From Eutrophocola sp965662685 (GTDB taxonomy: Bacteria > Pseudomonadota > Gammaproteobacteria > Pseudomonadales > Pseudohongiellaceae): a DNA stretch of 64,000 nucleotides. Made by a program: the position numbers and the translations under genes. This document shows positions 1-8,923 of the stretch, in pieces (within the stretch, counting starts at the first letter, position 1; each line of letters begins with the position of its first letter). The notes beneath the pieces are model-generated. The model was not told where the DNA came from. It worked only from the letters and a program-made list of their open reading frames with translations, and did not search any database. The stretch lies in assembly GCA_965662685.1 (NCBI GenBank), contig CBFIIQ010000001.1:62001-126000 (forward strand), given 5' to 3'.

Positions 1-254
1 TAACCGCCCTGCATGTTGCAGCCAATGCCGGACAGCTCGACATTGTCTATGCACTCGCCGCCCATGGCGCATCACTGACGGCAAAGAACAAGAAGGACCA
101 GACGCCACAGGAACTGGTGGAAAATACGCCAGCCAAAAAGCCCACTCCCGGCTTTTACTTTGATGCACCACCGGCTTCACAGAAGCAGATTATTGCAGCA
201 CTGATTGAATTAGGCAGTAACAACAATAGTGATCAGGGAAATATCGCACGATGA
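1..254 (+). CDS. Ankyrin-repeat protein, C-terminal end (5' truncated by window)
   Basis: The reading frame is open from base 3 to the TGA at 252-254. It begins with a typical ankyrin helix pair (TALHVAANAGQLDIVYALAAHG) followed by a polar tail containing KNKKDQTPQELVEN, so this is the last repeat and tail of a protein whose start lies outside the window. The other three ankyrin proteins here (5884-7386, 40685-42292, 59109-60683) are exported, so this one probably is too, but its signal is not visible. Its stop overlaps the start of the next gene as ATGA (251-254), which implies translational coupling to the DUF1592 heme protein. Ankyrin repeats bind proteins; the partner is unknown. Confidence 0.8.
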   Translation, partial: TALHVAANAGQLDIVYALAAHGASLTAKNKKDQTPQELVENTPAKKPTPGFYFDAPPASQKQIIAALIELGSNNNSDQGNIAR

Positions 255-2695
255 AGATTAGCGCTCTAGCAAGAAGCATCTGTATTAGCGCCATAAGCAG
301 TACATTGGCCATGACTGTTAGTGCGGCTGATAACAACTCTGCACCGGAAGCGATGCTGGCCGAGCAATGGTCAATGATCAACAACTACTGCACAGACTGC
401 CATAACTATGACGAATTCAGAGGCGGTATTTCACTAGAAGGTCTCGGACCTGATAATGTGCATAGCGATCCTGAGGTTTGGGAAGAGGTCCTGCGCAAGC
501 TAAAGATTAGCGCAATGCCTCCGCGCAAACAGGATCAGCCCACGAAAGAACAACGAAAACGTTTCATCGCTGCTCTTGAAAAAACACTGGATGCAGCCGC
601 CAATGCAGATCCCTATGCCGGCTTAACGACCATTCACCGACTCAACCGTGCTGAATACTCCAATGTGATTCGTGATTTATTCGGGCTCGACCTGGACCTT
701 ACGGAACTGTTACCCAGTGACGGCGGTGATTTCGGTTTTGATAATATTGCCGATCTGCTGCGCACTTCACCAATGTTGCTGGATCGCTACATGACTGTAG
801 GACTGCGAGTGGCAGACATGGCACTGGGAAATCCGGATGCTTCATTAAACACGACTACCCTGAAAATCCCCTTTGATACCTCCCAGGACAAGCACCTCAG
901 AGGCATGCCTATTGGTACCCGAGGTGGTATTGCAACAACCCATTATTTCCCTGCTGATGCTGAGTATATCTTTGCTGCGCGCCCACTTAACGGCGTTGCA
1001 GAAGGCTATTTTGGTATCGAGGGACACGATCGTCCCCATGAATTCCTGGTGTTCGTTGATGGTGAGGTTGTTTACTCCAGCGAAATTGGCGGACCCGAGG
1101 ATCACAAAGTCAGTGTTGAAGATGGCTATGTTAGCGTCATTCCCATTATTGACAGGAAACTGACTTCACCAAAGATACCAATCACAGCGGGCCCACATGA
1201 AGTGATCTTTACCTGGCGGGAACGGGTTTCTGCTGAGCAGAACTCATGGCAACCATCCTTGCGCGCATCGCTTGAAATTCATAATCCTTCCGGCATGCCA
1301 CGCCTGGAAGAAGTGCGAATTCAAGGCCCCTATAACGCTACCGGTGTAAGCGACATGGCGACCCGGGATCGAGTGATGAGCTGCCAGCCAGAATCAGCAG
1401 CAGAAGAAGAGGCCTGCGCAAAAGAAGTTCTTACCACCTTGGCCAAACGTGCTTTCCGACGGGCAGTGACAGAGGATGATATTGCCGCGCCAATGGCCTT
1501 TTATAAAAATGAACGCGCCGGTGGTGGTGATTTTGATCAGGGCATACGCGCATCTGTTGCGCGCATGATTGTGAGTCCGTTTTTCCTGTTCCGCGTCGAA
1601 ACCGATGCTAATGACACCCCGGACGGAACCGATCAAATGGTTAATGGCTACGAACTGGCATCACGACTGTCGTTCTTCCTCTGGTCCAGTATGCCCGATG
1701 ATGAATTGTTTGAGCTGGCAGAAACTGATGCGATCAGAGATGCCGATACTCGCAAGGCACAGGTAGAACGCATGCTGGCTGATCCACGAGCCGAAGAATT
1801 CGTGAAGAACTTCGTCGGGCAATGGTTGCAGCTGCGAAATCTGGAAATTCGTGCCCGTCCCGACATAAAAATGTTTCCTGACTTTGATGACAACCTGCGC
1901 AAGTCATTCCGCCAGGAAACAGAAATGCTGTTTGCCCATGTATTGCGGGAAAATCGCCCGGTGCATGAACTGCTTACAGCAAATTACACCTTTGTTGATG
2001 AACGCCTTGCACAACACTACGGAATTGAAGGGATCACTGGCGCACGCTTCCGCAAGGTCAACGTCGAAGACTCTAACCGCTGGGGGTTATTTGGTCACGG
2101 CAGCCTGTTGTCACTGACCTCGGCATCCAGCCGCACCTCGCCCATTATGCGAGGAAAATTCATCCTCACAGAATTCTGGAACAATCCTCCACCGGCAGCG
2201 CCAGCCAATGTACCGGCACTGGAAGTTAGCGCTCCGGTTGATCGTCCATCAACAGTTCGCGAACAACTTGAGAGACATCGTGCCGACCCAGCTTGTGCTG
2301 CCTGTCATGACTTTATTGATCCGGTGGGATTTGCTCTGGAAAATTTCGATGTAGACGGCTCCTGGCGCGACACGACCCGTGAAGGTCTGGAGATTGACTC
2401 CACAGGAATTCTGCTTGATGGAACGCCTGTCAATGGGCCCGCAGCACTGCGAAATGCTCTGCTGGCGGATCCTGAACTATTTGCCAGTACTGTTACTGAA
2501 AAGCTACTGGTATACTCTTTGGGTCGTGGACTCATCCCGAGGGACATGCCTGTAGTCCGGGAAATTGTGAGACATGCCGCTCAGAGCGATTATAGTTTGA
2601 TGTCGATAATTATGGGGATTATTGAAAGCTACCCTTTCCTTATGCGAACCAACAGCTCGGCATCAGATATTAACGCCATTGCAACTAGTGACTGA
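251..2695 (+). CDS. DUF1587/1595/1592/1588/1585 di-heme cytochrome-like protein
   Basis: This 814-residue exported protein has a Sec signal peptide (about residues 1-25). One heme c motif lies near the N-terminus (C47-T-D-C50-H51, PSCyt1-like) and a second near the C-terminus (C682-A-A-C685-H686, inside DUF1588). The DUF1587, DUF1595, DUF1592, DUF1588 and DUF1585 segments lie around and between them, recognisable from HRLNRAEYSNVIRDLFGLD, YELASRLSFFLWSSMPDDEL and FIDPVGFALENFD. This architecture is best known from Planctomycetes and Myxobacteria and has no established reaction. Two covalent hemes point to periplasmic electron transfer or oxidation. It overlaps the upstream ankyrin gene by ATGA and precedes the DUF1552 gene by 58 bp, so the three are probably one operon. 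Paralogues lie at 8924-11395 and 61763-64000. The family call is secure; the function is unknown. Confidence 0.9.
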   Translation: MKISALARSICISAISSTLAMTVSAADNNSAPEAMLAEQWSMINNYCTDCHNYDEFRGGISLEGLGPDNVHSDPEVWEEVLRKLKISAMPPRKQDQPTKEQRKRFIAALEKTLDAAANADPYAGLTTIHRLNRAEYSNVIRDLFGLDLDLTELLPSDGGDFGFDNIADLLRTSPMLLDRYMTVGLRVADMALGNPDASLNTTTLKIPFDTSQDKHLRGMPIGTRGGIATTHYFPADAEYIFAARPLNGVAEGYFGIEGHDRPHEFLVFVDGEVVYSSEIGGPEDHKVSVEDGYVSVIPIIDRKLTSPKIPITAGPHEVIFTWRERVSAEQNSWQPSLRASLEIHNPSGMPRLEEVRIQGPYNATGVSDMATRDRVMSCQPESAAEEEACAKEVLTTLAKRAFRRAVTEDDIAAPMAFYKNERAGGGDFDQGIRASVARMIVSPFFLFRVETDANDTPDGTDQMVNGYELASRLSFFLWSSMPDDELFELAETDAIRDADTRKAQVERMLADPRAEEFVKNFVGQWLQLRNLEIRARPDIKMFPDFDDNLRKSFRQETEMLFAHVLRENRPVHELLTANYTFVDERLAQHYGIEGITGARFRKVNVEDSNRWGLFGHGSLLSLTSASSRTSPIMRGKFILTEFWNNPPPAAPANVPALEVSAPVDRPSTVREQLERHRADPACAACHDFIDPVGFALENFDVDGSWRDTTREGLEIDSTGILLDGTPVNGPAALRNALLADPELFASTVTEKLLVYSLGRGLIPRDMPVVREIVRHAAQSDYSLMSIIMGIIESYPFLMRTNSSASDINAIATSD

Positions 2696-2753
2696 ACTCT
2701 GGAACCCTGATTCCGGAACCAGCCACTTGAAATATAAATACAGGAGAACAAGA

Positions 2754-4088
2754 ATGTTCATTACAAAGAAACATCTCAGCCGCAGGACGCTTCTTAAGGG
2801 ATCGGGAGCCGCTATTGCACTTCCCTTGCTTGACGCAATGGTGCCAGCCGCTACGGCACAATCACAAACTGCCGCGGCAGGAAAACTTCGCTTTGGTACT
2901 GTCTATGTGCCAAATGGTATTTTCCCGGCTGACTGGCATCCGGAAAAAGCTGGCAAGGATTTCGACTTCAAACGCGTTATGAAGCCGATTGAACCGTTTC
3001 GAAATTATGTCACTACTATCAGCCGTCTGAAATCACCCGAAGGCAATCAGGATATGGGTGGTATTCATATGGGAGCCAGCTCTGCCTTCCTGAACGGCGC
3101 CGGCCCACTGAGTGAAAATGGTGATTTTAACGAACTGCGTTCCAAAAAGACTGTCGACCAGTACATTGCAGATGCCATCGCCGGGGACACTCCTTTACGC
3201 TCTCTGGAACTGGGTACAGAAGACATGGGTACCTCTGCCGGGGCCTGCGACAACTATCCCTGCATGTATTTCAACACCCTGTCCTGGTATGACGATCATA
3301 GCCCACTGCCGGTAGGTATCAGCCCACAGGTAACCTTTGAGCGTATGTTTGGTGATCCAGGCACACCTGAACAGCGTCTGCATCGACTGGAGACCAAGCA
3401 AAGCATGCTGGACTCTGTGCTTGACGAATCAAAACGCCTTGAAGGTATGCTCGGAGCAAGCGACAACGCCTTGCTGGAAGAATACATGACCAACATTCGT
3501 CGTATCGAACTACAGGTACAGAAACTGTCCAACCGTTCTTCCGTAATCGCCAATACCTCAGGTGGACCTGTGGGTATTCCTGACGACTTCGACGAGCATA
3601 TGAATGTGACCTATGACCTGATGCATCTGGCCTATCAGGGTGACATGACCCGTGTGTTCAGCTTTTTAACAGGTCATGAGGCCAGTGGTCGCAGTTATGC
3701 CCATATCGGGGTGAACGAACCACATCACAATGTTACCCATCACCAGAATACTGAAGAAAGTATTACCCGATATGCAAAGATCACCACGTACCAGATGCAG
3801 AAGTTTGCTGATTTCGTTGCCAAGCTGGATGCTACTGCGGATGGTGATGGTTCATTGCTCGATTCCACGCTGCTGTATTTTGGCGCCGGGATGAGTAATG
3901 GTCTGGAACATGATCGACACAATGTCCCGGCCCTGCTGGTCGGTGGCGCTGGTGGCCGCATGGAAGGCAATCGTCATATTCAGGCAAAGGAAGACGAACC
4001 TACGTCCAACCTCTTGCTTGGTATAGCAGATCTGATGGGAGCAGAAATCGATAATATCGGTATCGCCACAAGTCGCTTCCTGCTTTAA
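2754..4088 (+). CDS. DUF1552 family protein, Tat-exported
   Basis: This is a 444-residue protein. The start at 2754 was chosen because CAGGAGAA lies just upstream and the protein then begins with a twin-arginine signal (KKHLSRRTLLKGSG) followed by a hydrophobic stretch ending in ATAQ. An in-frame ATG at 2622 would sit inside the upstream gene and bury the signal. Tat export suggests that the protein folds, perhaps with a cofactor, in the cytoplasm. Residues of the family core include GAGMSNGLEHDRHNVPALL near the C-terminus and the paired histidines of NEPHHNVTHHQN. DUF1552 has no assigned activity; in Planctomycetes and Myxobacteria it commonly sits beside DUF1592 proteins, as here. A paralogue with an almost identical signal is at 7402-8733. 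A terminator follows directly. Confidence 0.88.
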   Translation: MFITKKHLSRRTLLKGSGAAIALPLLDAMVPAATAQSQTAAAGKLRFGTVYVPNGIFPADWHPEKAGKDFDFKRVMKPIEPFRNYVTTISRLKSPEGNQDMGGIHMGASSAFLNGAGPLSENGDFNELRSKKTVDQYIADAIAGDTPLRSLELGTEDMGTSAGACDNYPCMYFNTLSWYDDHSPLPVGISPQVTFERMFGDPGTPEQRLHRLETKQSMLDSVLDESKRLEGMLGASDNALLEEYMTNIRRIELQVQKLSNRSSVIANTSGGPVGIPDDFDEHMNVTYDLMHLAYQGDMTRVFSFLTGHEASGRSYAHIGVNEPHHNVTHHQNTEESITRYAKITTYQMQKFADFVAKLDATADGDGSLLDSTLLYFGAGMSNGLEHDRHNVPALLVGGAGGRMEGNRHIQAKEDEPTSNLLLGIADLMGAEIDNIGIATSRFLL

Positions 4089-4104
4089 ATTTTCTTCAAA
4101 CAAT

Positions 4105-4134
4105 AAAAAATGGGCCTATAGGCCCATTTTTTTT
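4105..4134. terminator. Intrinsic terminator, probably bidirectional
   Basis: A perfect hairpin (ATGGGCC, loop TATA, GGCCCAT) is preceded by six A and followed by eight T, so it can act on both strands. It lies between the convergent DUF1552 gene (+) and the DUF6152 gene (-, ending at 4163). Confidence 0.9.
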
Positions 4135-4162
4135 GATCAAATTCCCTCAGTTCGTTAAAGCA

Positions 4163-5272
4163 TCAGCGATTCAAATACACATCAGGATCCAGATACTTCT
4201 CAAGCATTCCCGCCTCATTCAAATCCAGAAAATAACCCGTTGGATCACAGGCCAACTGCTCGTTCACATCCAGGTTATTTCCGCGAGCGGACCCACGTAC
4301 ACGAGTCAACGGGGCCGTGTAATAAGGATCATGGATTGTCATCACCCGATCCATTGTCAATCTGTCATCGGCAAAGCTGTAACGTTCAACGATACGTGTC
4401 TGTTCACCAGACATCGGATAACCCGTTCCATCCAGCCATCCTGGCAACAGGTGTGTAGTTTCAATGACCAGCTCATTGTTTTCCCAATGGCCTACCGAAA
4501 ACCCGTTAGAGGTCGCTGGTGTCTCTGCCCTGGCCGTTCTAGCGTCCATCCAGATGCGACGCGGGGAGTTGTGGTCAACGTACAGGAACAGGTAATGTGT
4601 TCCAGCATCGTATATTGTCATATTGTAGGGATTACCAAACAGACGCGGCAGGCCATAGGCAAGACACCGCAGCGCCGGATCGTCATATTTATTAATGCCT
4701 TCATAAATAGCCCTGGCTGCATCAGTCATGGGCATTGGTTTGGGCTCCAGATCATCCACCGTGGTACGAAATTTGTAACGGTTACTCCAGAGACCAGTTA
4801 TGTCTATCGGGTATTCACTGATAATGTCACCATAAGCATATTCGGCAGCACTGGCATATACTTCATCAACAACTGTTTGATTACCCCCTGAAGCAGCACT
4901 GCCAAAACGTCCGCCATCAGTAACAGCAATACCCCGGATAAAAAGTTTTTTTACCCCATTTCTGCCCAGCTGTCCCTCCACGGAAACAATATCCCCTACC
5001 TTGACACTGTCACGGTTCCAATTCTGCCCGCGCAGGGAAGTAACACTGGCTGCCTGCAATTCCCAGACTTCAACCGAGCCATCATCTTTCTGCACATCAA
5101 CCCGGTAGCGCACATGTGGATTACTAAAGCGTACCTGCGTTACCACGCCCGTTAGCTCTGCGCGCACATCAGCATCAAACTCCAGTCCAAAAGAGTGATG
5201 TGCTTGCACCTTACTTATCAAAAACATTGCCAATATTGGCAGTATTAACCTTACCTTAGTTACTTTTCCCAT
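4163..5272 (-). CDS. Secreted DUF6152 protein with C-terminal WxxxxLVIET domain
   Basis: This 369-residue protein has a Sec signal (cleavage near KVQA-HHSF). A DUF6152 domain occupies about residues 24-120, with HHSFGLEFDAD, FSNPHVRYRVDV and VKVGDIVSVEGQ. The C-terminal half carries the motif set shared with four other proteins in this window: GHWENNELVIETT, a TRIVERYSF segment and IHDPYYTAPLTR. The fold is probably a beta-rich secreted domain and no reaction is known. The gene is the last of a minus-strand series beginning with the MBL gene at 12427, and is separated from the 155-residue protein gene by 147 bp that contain a 17-bp tandem repeat. It could be transcribed separately from that gap. 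A related two-domain protein is encoded at 46763-47815. Confidence 0.8.
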   Translation of the reverse strand: MGKVTKVRLILPILAMFLISKVQAHHSFGLEFDADVRAELTGVVTQVRFSNPHVRYRVDVQKDDGSVEVWELQAASVTSLRGQNWNRDSVKVGDIVSVEGQLGRNGVKKLFIRGIAVTDGGRFGSAASGGNQTVVDEVYASAAEYAYGDIISEYPIDITGLWSNRYKFRTTVDDLEPKPMPMTDAARAIYEGINKYDDPALRCLAYGLPRLFGNPYNMTIYDAGTHYLFLYVDHNSPRRIWMDARTARAETPATSNGFSVGHWENNELVIETTHLLPGWLDGTGYPMSGEQTRIVERYSFADDRLTMDRVMTIHDPYYTAPLTRVRGSARGNNLDVNEQLACDPTGYFLDLNEAGMLEKYLDPDVYLNR

Positions 5273-5361
5273 GTTTGCTTCCTGAAAATTCAGATATTTT
5301 TATTAGCCTATAATTTTGGTCCACTTTTTAAGTGCAGTAATTCCTGCATGCAAAGTAACCC

Positions 5362-5395
5362 GGGTTTAATGAGTGCCAGGGTTTAATGAGTGCCA
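5362..5395. repeat. 17-bp direct tandem repeat, two copies
   Basis: The unit GGGTTTAATGAGTGCCA occurs twice without a gap, followed by a partial third (GAGTGCC). It lies upstream of the DUF6152 gene start at 5272 (-). It may be a slippage product or a pair of binding sites; nothing else supports a role. Confidence 0.8.
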
Positions 5396-5419
5396 GAGTG
5401 CCTTCCCTGTTATTTTTAT

Positions 5420-5887
5420 TTATTTTCGGGTAATTGCGTTACTTTCAGCACCCACTAAAAAATTCTGACCATCCCGCAAGGCGGTAGTCAGCGACATGAT
5501 GTGCTGCACGGTAATACCGTAATAGCTGTTGTAGGACACATCCAGAGCACTGGAAGCCAGATTCAATACTTTTGTATAGAGTCTTGCTGGCGGGTTCTTG
5601 CTGCCAAAACGTGGAGCATTTTTAAATGTCCCTACTCGTGTTAATTCTCCCAATGAAACCATAACCTGTGTCATGTTATCGGTTATCTCACCTTCCATGC
5701 TGATGGCAAGCTCCATAGCAGCCTGGGCTATTTGATCGGCAGTGGCATTGTCGCTTGTCAGACCTGCCGGCAAAGCCTCGATTATCGCTTGCCGGGTTGC
5801 CACGTCATTGGCAACCTGGGCGCTGACAGAAAATACACTCAGGGAAAAGACGAGACCAAGGGAAAGTAGCAGAAGTTTAATATTCAT
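5420..5887 (-). CDS. Small secreted protein of unknown function (155 aa)
   Basis: The protein has a clear Sec signal peptide (MNIKLLLLSLGLVFSLSVFS, cleavage near VSA-QVAND) and a mature part of about 130 residues. That part is mostly helical and small-residue rich (ATADQIAQAAMELAISMEG) and has no cysteine or recognisable catalytic motif. The gene start overlaps the stop of the upstream ankyrin gene as ATGA (5884-5887), so the two are translationally coupled and are likely partners. I do not recognise the family. No copy of this gene accompanies the other DUF1592 modules in the window, so it may be specific to this one. Confidence 0.75.
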   Translation of the reverse strand: MNIKLLLLSLGLVFSLSVFSVSAQVANDVATRQAIIEALPAGLTSDNATADQIAQAAMELAISMEGEITDNMTQVMVSLGELTRVGTFKNAPRFGSKNPPARLYTKVLNLASSALDVSYNSYYGITVQHIMSLTTALRDGQNFLVGAESNAITRK

Positions 5888-7386
5888 TGCTGCACACCCA
5901 TCAAGCTATCGATATATGTCACTGTGTCCATATGCCCCATGCCCAGGGCAAGGTCACGCGCTGTATAGCCGCCCACATCGCGCACACTGAAATCGACACC
6001 CTGCTCCCAGGCAAATTGCAGGGCCTCATTCCAGCCCGCCTTGGCAGCACCGTGGGCAACGTTTTGACCATTGGCAGCCAATTGATGAATATCAGCCCCG
6101 GCGGCCAGTAACAGCTCCATTATCCGGGCTGCATCCGCGCCTGTTTTATAGGCACCGGAGACCGGTGTTTCCATGAAAATGCCATAGACGCGCCAGACTC
6201 CTGCCGCGGTATGAATAGGCGTGACTTCATACACCATATTCGCAATATCTACCCGTGCGCCAAATTCCAGCAACAGTTTCACCGCTTCCACATCACCACT
6301 CTTGGCAGCATTGTGCAGGGCTGTAGCGCCACCACTGAGTACCCGAGAATCGGGGCCTGCATCAGTATAAGCTCGATCCCCCCCGGAACGGTAAGGCGGT
6401 TCCTTTTTCAGTCGCATATCCACATAGGCGCCTTTTTCCAGCAAGCTCCTGGCAATATCAAGCGCCGTCAACTCGTCTGTTGATGGCAAATCTCCGCGCC
6501 TGCTTGCTGGTATCAGGTGTAAATCTATTGCGGAATATAAAGGTGTACGCCCATACCAGTCCCAGCGCTTAATGTCAGCGCCACGTTCAATCAGAATATT
6601 GGCGGTATCGTAATGCAGGTTTTGCATCGCCATCAGCAAGGGCGTACCGTTATCGATGTCCGGCAGATTAATATCAGCCCCACCATCAAGCAGCGCCTTT
6701 ATACACTCAGCACATCCTTCTCTGGCGGCATACAGTAAGGCAGTGAAACCACCGCGATTCAGGGGTTTATTACGCGGCTCAGAAGTGATCCAGCGCGGCC
6801 AGTCATGATCTTTTCCACGGGCATCCACCTCAGCACCATGCTCTGTCAACAAGCGGACCATCTCTGGCTGCTTCTGTGATGCCGCCCACATCAGTGCAGT
6901 CTGACCACCCCAGCTCTCCACAGCGTTAACGTTTGCGCCACTTTCAAGCAGGAGTCTGGCCGTTTCAGTATTGCCTGTTCTGGCTACCGCCATTAGCAGG
7001 CTCTGACCTTCAGCATTGAATGACTCTATATCACCACCGGCCTCCAGCAGTGCTTTCATAATGGCGAAGTCACCATGAACAGAGGCCACGGTCATGGGAC
7101 TGGCATGATAATCATTGCTCATATCAGGGTCAGCACCCTGTTCCAGCAGACTCTTGACCAGCTCAAGATCTTCTTGATAAACCGCCCAATGCAAGGCAGT
7201 AGTCCCATCTTCGGAGGCAGTATTCACATCAGCGCCAGTGGCAAGCATTTCCAGCACGGCAGAACGCTCACCGGCCTCCGCGAGGCCCGGCAAGCTAGCA
7301 GGAAAGGCAGTGCTTGCGACCAATAACAAACTGACCGCGGTCAGGCATGAAATCAGGAATCGGAACTGGGCTGTTGAAGCAATCAT
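5884..7386 (-). CDS. Secreted ankyrin-repeat protein
   Basis: This 500-residue protein has an N-terminal signal peptide (about residues 1-30, ending in STAFPAS). At least ten ankyrin repeats follow, seen from recurring TALHWAVYQ, SPMTVASVHGD, LLMAVARTGN, TALMWAASQK, TALLYAAREG and LLLEFGA segments. Secreted ankyrin proteins are less common than cytoplasmic ones and serve as protein-binding scaffolds; here the partner may be the DUF1592 or DUF1552 protein. It starts 15 bp after the DUF1552 stop and overlaps the next gene by ATGA, so it is inside an operon. Closely similar proteins are encoded at 40685-42292 and 59109-60683; all share the WGGQTALMWAA-like and GFTALLYAAREGC-like repeats in the same order, which shows duplication of an ancestral gene. 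Confidence 0.9.
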   Translation of the reverse strand: MIASTAQFRFLISCLTAVSLLLVASTAFPASLPGLAEAGERSAVLEMLATGADVNTASEDGTTALHWAVYQEDLELVKSLLEQGADPDMSNDYHASPMTVASVHGDFAIMKALLEAGGDIESFNAEGQSLLMAVARTGNTETARLLLESGANVNAVESWGGQTALMWAASQKQPEMVRLLTEHGAEVDARGKDHDWPRWITSEPRNKPLNRGGFTALLYAAREGCAECIKALLDGGADINLPDIDNGTPLLMAMQNLHYDTANILIERGADIKRWDWYGRTPLYSAIDLHLIPASRRGDLPSTDELTALDIARSLLEKGAYVDMRLKKEPPYRSGGDRAYTDAGPDSRVLSGGATALHNAAKSGDVEAVKLLLEFGARVDIANMVYEVTPIHTAAGVWRVYGIFMETPVSGAYKTGADAARIMELLLAAGADIHQLAANGQNVAHGAAKAGWNEALQFAWEQGVDFSVRDVGGYTARDLALGMGHMDTVTYIDSLMGVQQ

Positions 7387-7401
7387 GAGTGTCGACAGGC
7401 C

Positions 7402-8733
7402 CTAAACCTCGGAGAAAATCCCTGTACTGTTGCCCAGGGATTCCACACCGGGAATACCGGCACGTTCCAGTAGCGTAAGAATGAGATTGGCATGAGGCGT
7501 ATTCGCGGCGTAACTCAGATGCTGCCCGCCTTTCAGACGACCATTACCGCCACCAATAATTGCCGAAGGCAGTGGGTTGGCATTGTGTGCATTGGAGTCG
7601 CTCATATTGCTGCCAAACAGCAGAATGGAATGATCAAGAATTGAGCCATCACCATCTGCAGTGTTGTTTAAACGATCCAGGAACCTGGCAAAGATTTTGG
7701 AGTGATAGGTCTGGATTACAGCACATCTATCCATCTTGTCCTGCACATAGCGATGATGGGATAAGGGATGATAGGCATCCGAAATCCCCACCTGATTGTA
7801 GGTCAGCATACTTATTTCAGCAGACAACATCATTGAGGCGACCCGGGTGAGATCAGCCTCATACGCCAGTGCTGTCAAATCAAACATCAGATTAATATGC
7901 TCTTCCCAATTTGCCGGAACGCCCAGCGGAGCATCCGGAATATCCAGCCCACTGAAATCCTGCTCACCCAGTTTCTCGACCTGACGTTCCACATCGCGCA
8001 CTGAATCCAGATATTCATCCATGCGCTGGCGGTCAGCACTCCCCAGCCGACCATTCAGGGAAGAAGCACTTTCCGCCACCAGATCCAGCAGGCTGAACTT
8101 CTGATTCATGATGGAATCACGTTCTTTTGCCGTATCACCCTGGCCGAACATGCGAAAAAATAACTTGCGTGGATTATGCTCCATGGGCAATGGCTGGGTT
8201 CGGGTTCTAAAAGATATAGTCGAACCATAACCACAACCCAGATTACTGTCGCAAGCACCGGCACTTGAAGACTTCACTTCAGTACAAAGTTCTATGGAGG
8301 GAAAAGGCGTATCCTGTCCAATGGTCTGAGCCGCAATCTGATCAGCCGAGATGCCGTAATTCGGGTCATTCTGATCAACACTAAAGGGAGAGGCACAACT
8401 TAACCAGGTACCCGGTGATGTTGCATGCACACCGGCGCCTTCAGCCGCGGTATTGCGCAGGTTACTGACAATAGTCATCTGCTCTTTATAGGCTGCCAGC
8501 GGTCTGAGAATTGGTGTTAATTCAAAATCAGGGCCAACGCTGGCGGGCGTCCACTTATCCATAATGGCGCCATGGGGAAAATAGAAAAATCCCAGCTTGG
8601 GTTTGGGCGCCGCAGCTGTCTGGGCCAGAGCGGTACCTGCCGGAATCATGGCATCCAGTAATGGCAGGGCAATTGCTGAGCCTGCACCCCGTAACAGGGT
8701 TCTGCGTGACAGGTGCTTTTTAGAAATAAACAT
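7402..8733 (-). CDS. DUF1552 family protein, Tat-exported (second copy)
   Basis: This 443-residue protein starts with the twin-arginine signal KKHLSRRTLLRGAGSAIALP, nearly identical to that of the copy at 2754-4088. The ribosome site AGGGGAAG lies just upstream of the ATG at 8733. The mature part diverges from the first copy but keeps the family core (HATSPGTWLS, SAGACDSNLGCGYGS, ILLFGSNMSDSNAHNANPLP). It lies 190 bp downstream of the DUF1592 gene; that gap contains a terminator-like hairpin, so it may have its own promoter or be expressed by read-through. It is followed closely by the ankyrin gene. The activity of DUF1552 is not known. Confidence 0.88.
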   Translation of the reverse strand: MFISKKHLSRRTLLRGAGSAIALPLLDAMIPAGTALAQTAAAPKPKLGFFYFPHGAIMDKWTPASVGPDFELTPILRPLAAYKEQMTIVSNLRNTAAEGAGVHATSPGTWLSCASPFSVDQNDPNYGISADQIAAQTIGQDTPFPSIELCTEVKSSSAGACDSNLGCGYGSTISFRTRTQPLPMEHNPRKLFFRMFGQGDTAKERDSIMNQKFSLLDLVAESASSLNGRLGSADRQRMDEYLDSVRDVERQVEKLGEQDFSGLDIPDAPLGVPANWEEHINLMFDLTALAYEADLTRVASMMLSAEISMLTYNQVGISDAYHPLSHHRYVQDKMDRCAVIQTYHSKIFARFLDRLNNTADGDGSILDHSILLFGSNMSDSNAHNANPLPSAIIGGGNGRLKGGQHLSYAANTPHANLILTLLERAGIPGVESLGNSTGIFSEV

Positions 8734-8867
8734 ATGTCTTCCCCTCGATCCGCTGTCGGACCCCCCTTTCCAGTTGCGTGCTTTTACTTGTTTTTTACCA
8801 GCAAATAACTATACAACAATCTTTACCTTTTATGACCTTTTGTTCTATTTATTAAAGCCAATAAACA

Positions 8868-8893
8868 ATAAAAATCAGACCAGAAAGGGTCTG
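8868..8893 (-). terminator. Intrinsic terminator downstream of the second DUF1592 gene
   Basis: Read on the minus strand, CAGACC-CTTTCT-GGTCTG is a perfect 6-bp hairpin followed by ATTTTTATTG. It sits about 30 bp after the stop of the DUF1592 gene (8924) and before the DUF1552 gene. It probably attenuates rather than abolishes transcription into the next gene. Confidence 0.65.
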
Positions 8894-8923
8894 CAACAAT
8901 TAACAAGGGCATTGCTTCATAAG

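Noticed and set aside
4133..4891. 252-codon open frame on the plus strand
   Set aside because: It is the reverse-strand shadow of the DUF6152 gene, has no ribosome site and its translation has no family features.
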